In this document: piece after piece, positions 62,091-64,000 of the stretch
How the letters are laid out: the number at the start of each line of letters is the position of its first letter
Position numbering within the stretch: position 1 is the stretch's first letter
NCBI RefSeq assembly: GCF_038624605.1
Contig: NZ_CP152020.1
Location: 1,977,312-2,041,311 of the forward strand
Source: Psychrobacillus sp. FSL K6-4046
Lineage (GTDB): Bacteria; Bacillota; Bacilli; Bacillales_A; Planococcaceae
DNA length: 64,000 nt
Reading direction: 5' to 3'
Position numbers and translations under genes: made by a program
Notes under the pieces: model-generated
What the model saw: the letters and a program-made list of their open reading frames with translations, nothing else
Databases searched by the model: none
Told to the model about the DNA's origin: nothing

Positions 62091-62160
62091 TTGGCTATGT
62101 TAAAGGATAATGTTTATATTTTTAAAATGATTTGGTGTTCCCTACTTCTATAAACAAAGG

Positions 62161-62437
62161 AACTTTTAAATGGCTATTAAGAACATAAATAGATTGTGAA
62201 ATTGACAGTTTTTTAGCTTTGTTTATGCGAGTAAATTTTTTTAATGCTTTATAGATGCTAAAGCTGTTCCAGTTATTGATCGGAACGCCATACGGCGACT
62301 CCTACTGGATGAGTGAGAGTGAGACAGATAAGACATCACAACCACGCGCGTAAGCGATGGGTGATGGCTTATCGTTCAACCCGAGGAAAGCGTCCGGCTG
62401 GTGCGAAAAATCAATACTACTCTCTGATCTAAGATTT
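62161..62437 (-). repeat. Repeat family A, full copy A4
   Basis: Inverted copy of A1 (6948-7229), 55 kb apart, nearly 280 bp, with the same hairpin. It lies between the telA terminator and the VWA gene; the rest of 62091-62510 holds no gene. Confidence 0.85.
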
Positions 62438-62510
62438 GTTTGCATTATAAATCAACCATAACCTTTAACATAGCCTCTTTATAAAACAATACTGAGATTG
62501 ACTATTCTTC

Positions 62511-64000
62511 TTAGCTTTTTACGACATGCTGAAGCATTTTACGCAGTAAGCGCAACGTTTCATCTGAGAACCTCTCCATAGAGGAAGCTGTCGCTGTTTT
62601 CTTACCGAAGATAAGCTGGAACAGGTTAATTTGTTCGTCTGTTGGGTCCTCTTCATTAAGAAATAAATGAAGTATAGAAATCTGCTTTCGCTCGACTTCC
62701 AATACTGCCTCAGCAGTATCCATAATACCATTTTGTGCATAGCCAAAAGCTGAGGGCTCTCCGTCTGAGAAGACAAGTAGAAATTTATGTGTCTCTGGTC
62801 TAGTTTCTAAACGTTTGCCTATCCAACGGATTGCAAATCCATCTCGGTTATCCTCATGAGCTTCCATGGCCAAAATGTTTTGGCCACTATCCTTTTGTCC
62901 ATCTTCTAATCGATGAATCCATTCAAATGTATTAGGCTGGCTAGTTTCAGTTGCCTCATAGGCATCTTCATAATGAAGTACGATTTCATGAACAATGTTT
63001 AATTCTCTTAGTACATCGTGGAATAATAAAACAGCCTTTTGGGTCTCTGGCATTTTATCCTGCATAGATGCAGACCCATCTACCAGTAAACCAAATACGG
63101 CGTTGAGTCTTGTACTTGGAGCATCTTTTTTGTAGAACGGCTTAGGTCTTTCCTCTGTCCATATAGACGTCATTCGAGTAGAAAGTCGACCTTTTGATAA
63201 ATTGGTCCGCTTATCTACCTTTTTTTGTTCCATACGTTTTTTCATTTCATGGACAAAGGCCTTAACAAAGGGAGCTTGCTCCTGCCGGATTGTCTGCAGT
63301 TCTAATTTCGTATGTGGATGGAGCATGCTTTCAATTCTCTTTTCTTCGTATATCACATTTAAATGTTCATATCCAAAGCTCTTGCCTGCCTTCTTGGTAC
63401 TTCCCATTTTATCCTCTACTTGATCTGACGAAAGATTTTCCTTCGTATTCCCAGAGGATTGTCCCCTACCCGTTTCCGTAATGTCATGACCCTCTCGGCC
63501 TTCTTCAGCGTTGACATTTTGTTCAGCTTTCCCATCTGTTCCGTGTTCCAGCTCATACTGTAGATGGACTCCGCTTTCCTGTTCATTTTCTCTATGCCAG
63601 GATCTAAATACTTCCTCGATTGTGTCTTTCCTTTCATCCTCACCTTTTATAGAATCCTTCATGCCTTGATGATAATGAAAGTCTTTATTCATTAAAGTAT
63701 TAGGAGAAAGAATCGCATAAAATTGTAAAATAGAATCAGTCGAAATATATTCCCTTAAAAAATTTACAAGCTGATACGCTAAATTAATAGAGTCATTTGT
63801 AGATCTGTGATCGTATACTCTTTGAATCATGCTGTTAGTTTGAACAAACGAATCAGGACCTTTTGCATTAATTGTACCTTCATATAAACTAATATAAAGG
63901 TAACTAATATAAGCATCTGCTAAAAACCCTTTTTGAAGATTAACAATTAACTGTTGCTTATGAAAGGCAAGGTATGTCTCCACTCTTGCAATAAAGATTT
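62511..64000 (-). CDS. CobT/VWA-domain protein (N-terminal part outside window)
   Basis: At least 495 residues; the frame is open to the right edge, so the GTG at 63983 is probably internal and the real start lies outside. The C-terminal VWA domain holds a MIDAS: D-G-S-A-S (LLVDGSASM), plus FSDGEPSAFG. A long acidic, low-complexity middle (about 120-200) is typical of this CobT-like group. Such proteins work with a MoxR-type AAA+ ATPase, here expected next to it outside the window, as chaperone or metal-insertion pairs. Role not known. Confidence 0.85.
   Translation of the reverse strand, partial: IFIARVETYLAFHKQQLIVNLQKGFLADAYISYLYISLYEGTINAKGPDSFVQTNSMIQRVYDHRSTNDSINLAYQLVNFLREYISTDSILQFYAILSPNTLMNKDFHYHQGMKDSIKGEDERKDTIEEVFRSWHRENEQESGVHLQYELEHGTDGKAEQNVNAEEGREGHDITETGRGQSSGNTKENLSSDQVEDKMGSTKKAGKSFGYEHLNVIYEEKRIESMLHPHTKLELQTIRQEQAPFVKAFVHEMKKRMEQKKVDKRTNLSKGRLSTRMTSIWTEERPKPFYKKDAPSTRLNAVFGLLVDGSASMQDKMPETQKAVLLFHDVLRELNIVHEIVLHYEDAYEATETSQPNTFEWIHRLEDGQKDSGQNILAMEAHEDNRDGFAIRWIGKRLETRPETHKFLLVFSDGEPSAFGYAQNGIMDTAEAVLEVERKQISILHLFLNEEDPTDEQINLFQLIFGKKTATASSMERFSDETLRLLRKMLQHVVKS

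Noticed and set aside
62519-62776. Other long frames inside the VWA gene
   Set aside because: They are frame shadows of the VWA protein.

Overview
The window comes from a low-G+C, spore-former-type Bacillales genome, most like Psychrobacillus, Lysinibacillus and related Planococcaceae/Caryophanaceae. Grounds: strong AGGAGG ribosome sites, frequent TTG/GTG starts, T-box and S-box leaders, a citB-ccdA neighbourhood like that of Bacillus subtilis (aconitase, CcdA, YneI, CcdC, YneK), and a FosB bacillithiol transferase. The genus is inference. No rRNA, tRNA, CRISPR array or prophage was seen.

Layout. 1-5400: end of a branched-chain amino acid/amide-type ABC importer (ATPase, binding lipoprotein with a CcpA cre site) behind a very large MalT/BTAD-type regulator. 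5500-9000: acetyltransferases, a VanW protein and a serine hydrolase. 9290-17250: aconitase with a CcpC-type operator, a sigma-B-type stress gene, Sco, a DUF1659-DUF2922-YvrJ cluster and the cytochrome c biogenesis set. 17330-20900: heterodimeric ABC exporter. 21000-28600: accessory DNA with repeats, a GNAT gene broken by one stop codon, an MFS exporter and an IS3-family element. 28660-38200: a RelA/SpoT-like protein with an apparently dead synthetase, a second-type isoleucyl-tRNA synthetase behind a T-box, and two CNNM/CBS transporters that share a covarying hairpin at their ribosome sites.

38460-41190 is the most interesting stretch. An NprR/PlcR-like (RRNPP) regulator overlaps in organisation with a 38-residue secreted propeptide gene and faces, across a 424-bp region containing strong palindromes, a three-gene operon encoding a region-4-only sigma factor (SigO-like), a YvrJ protein and a small RsoA-like partner. 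This looks like a quorum-sensing switch placed next to a split sigma factor.

41260-55100: FosB, SpeD, MetA under a SAM riboswitch, an ABC-F protein behind a leader peptide and terminator (antibiotic-type attenuator), AI-2E transporter, LCP protein and MsrA. 55200-64000: YkpA ABC-F, an RsbR-like STAS protein, a cold-shock protein with a long 5' UTR dyad, the XpaC-TelA pair and a VWA protein that runs off the window.

Two interspersed repeat families (A, about 280 bp with a long hairpin; B, about 125-bp units in 1, 2 or 3 copies) sit between genes across the whole window, on both strands. Many starts were moved from the longest reading frame to the codon served by the visible Shine-Dalgarno sequence; each entry says so.
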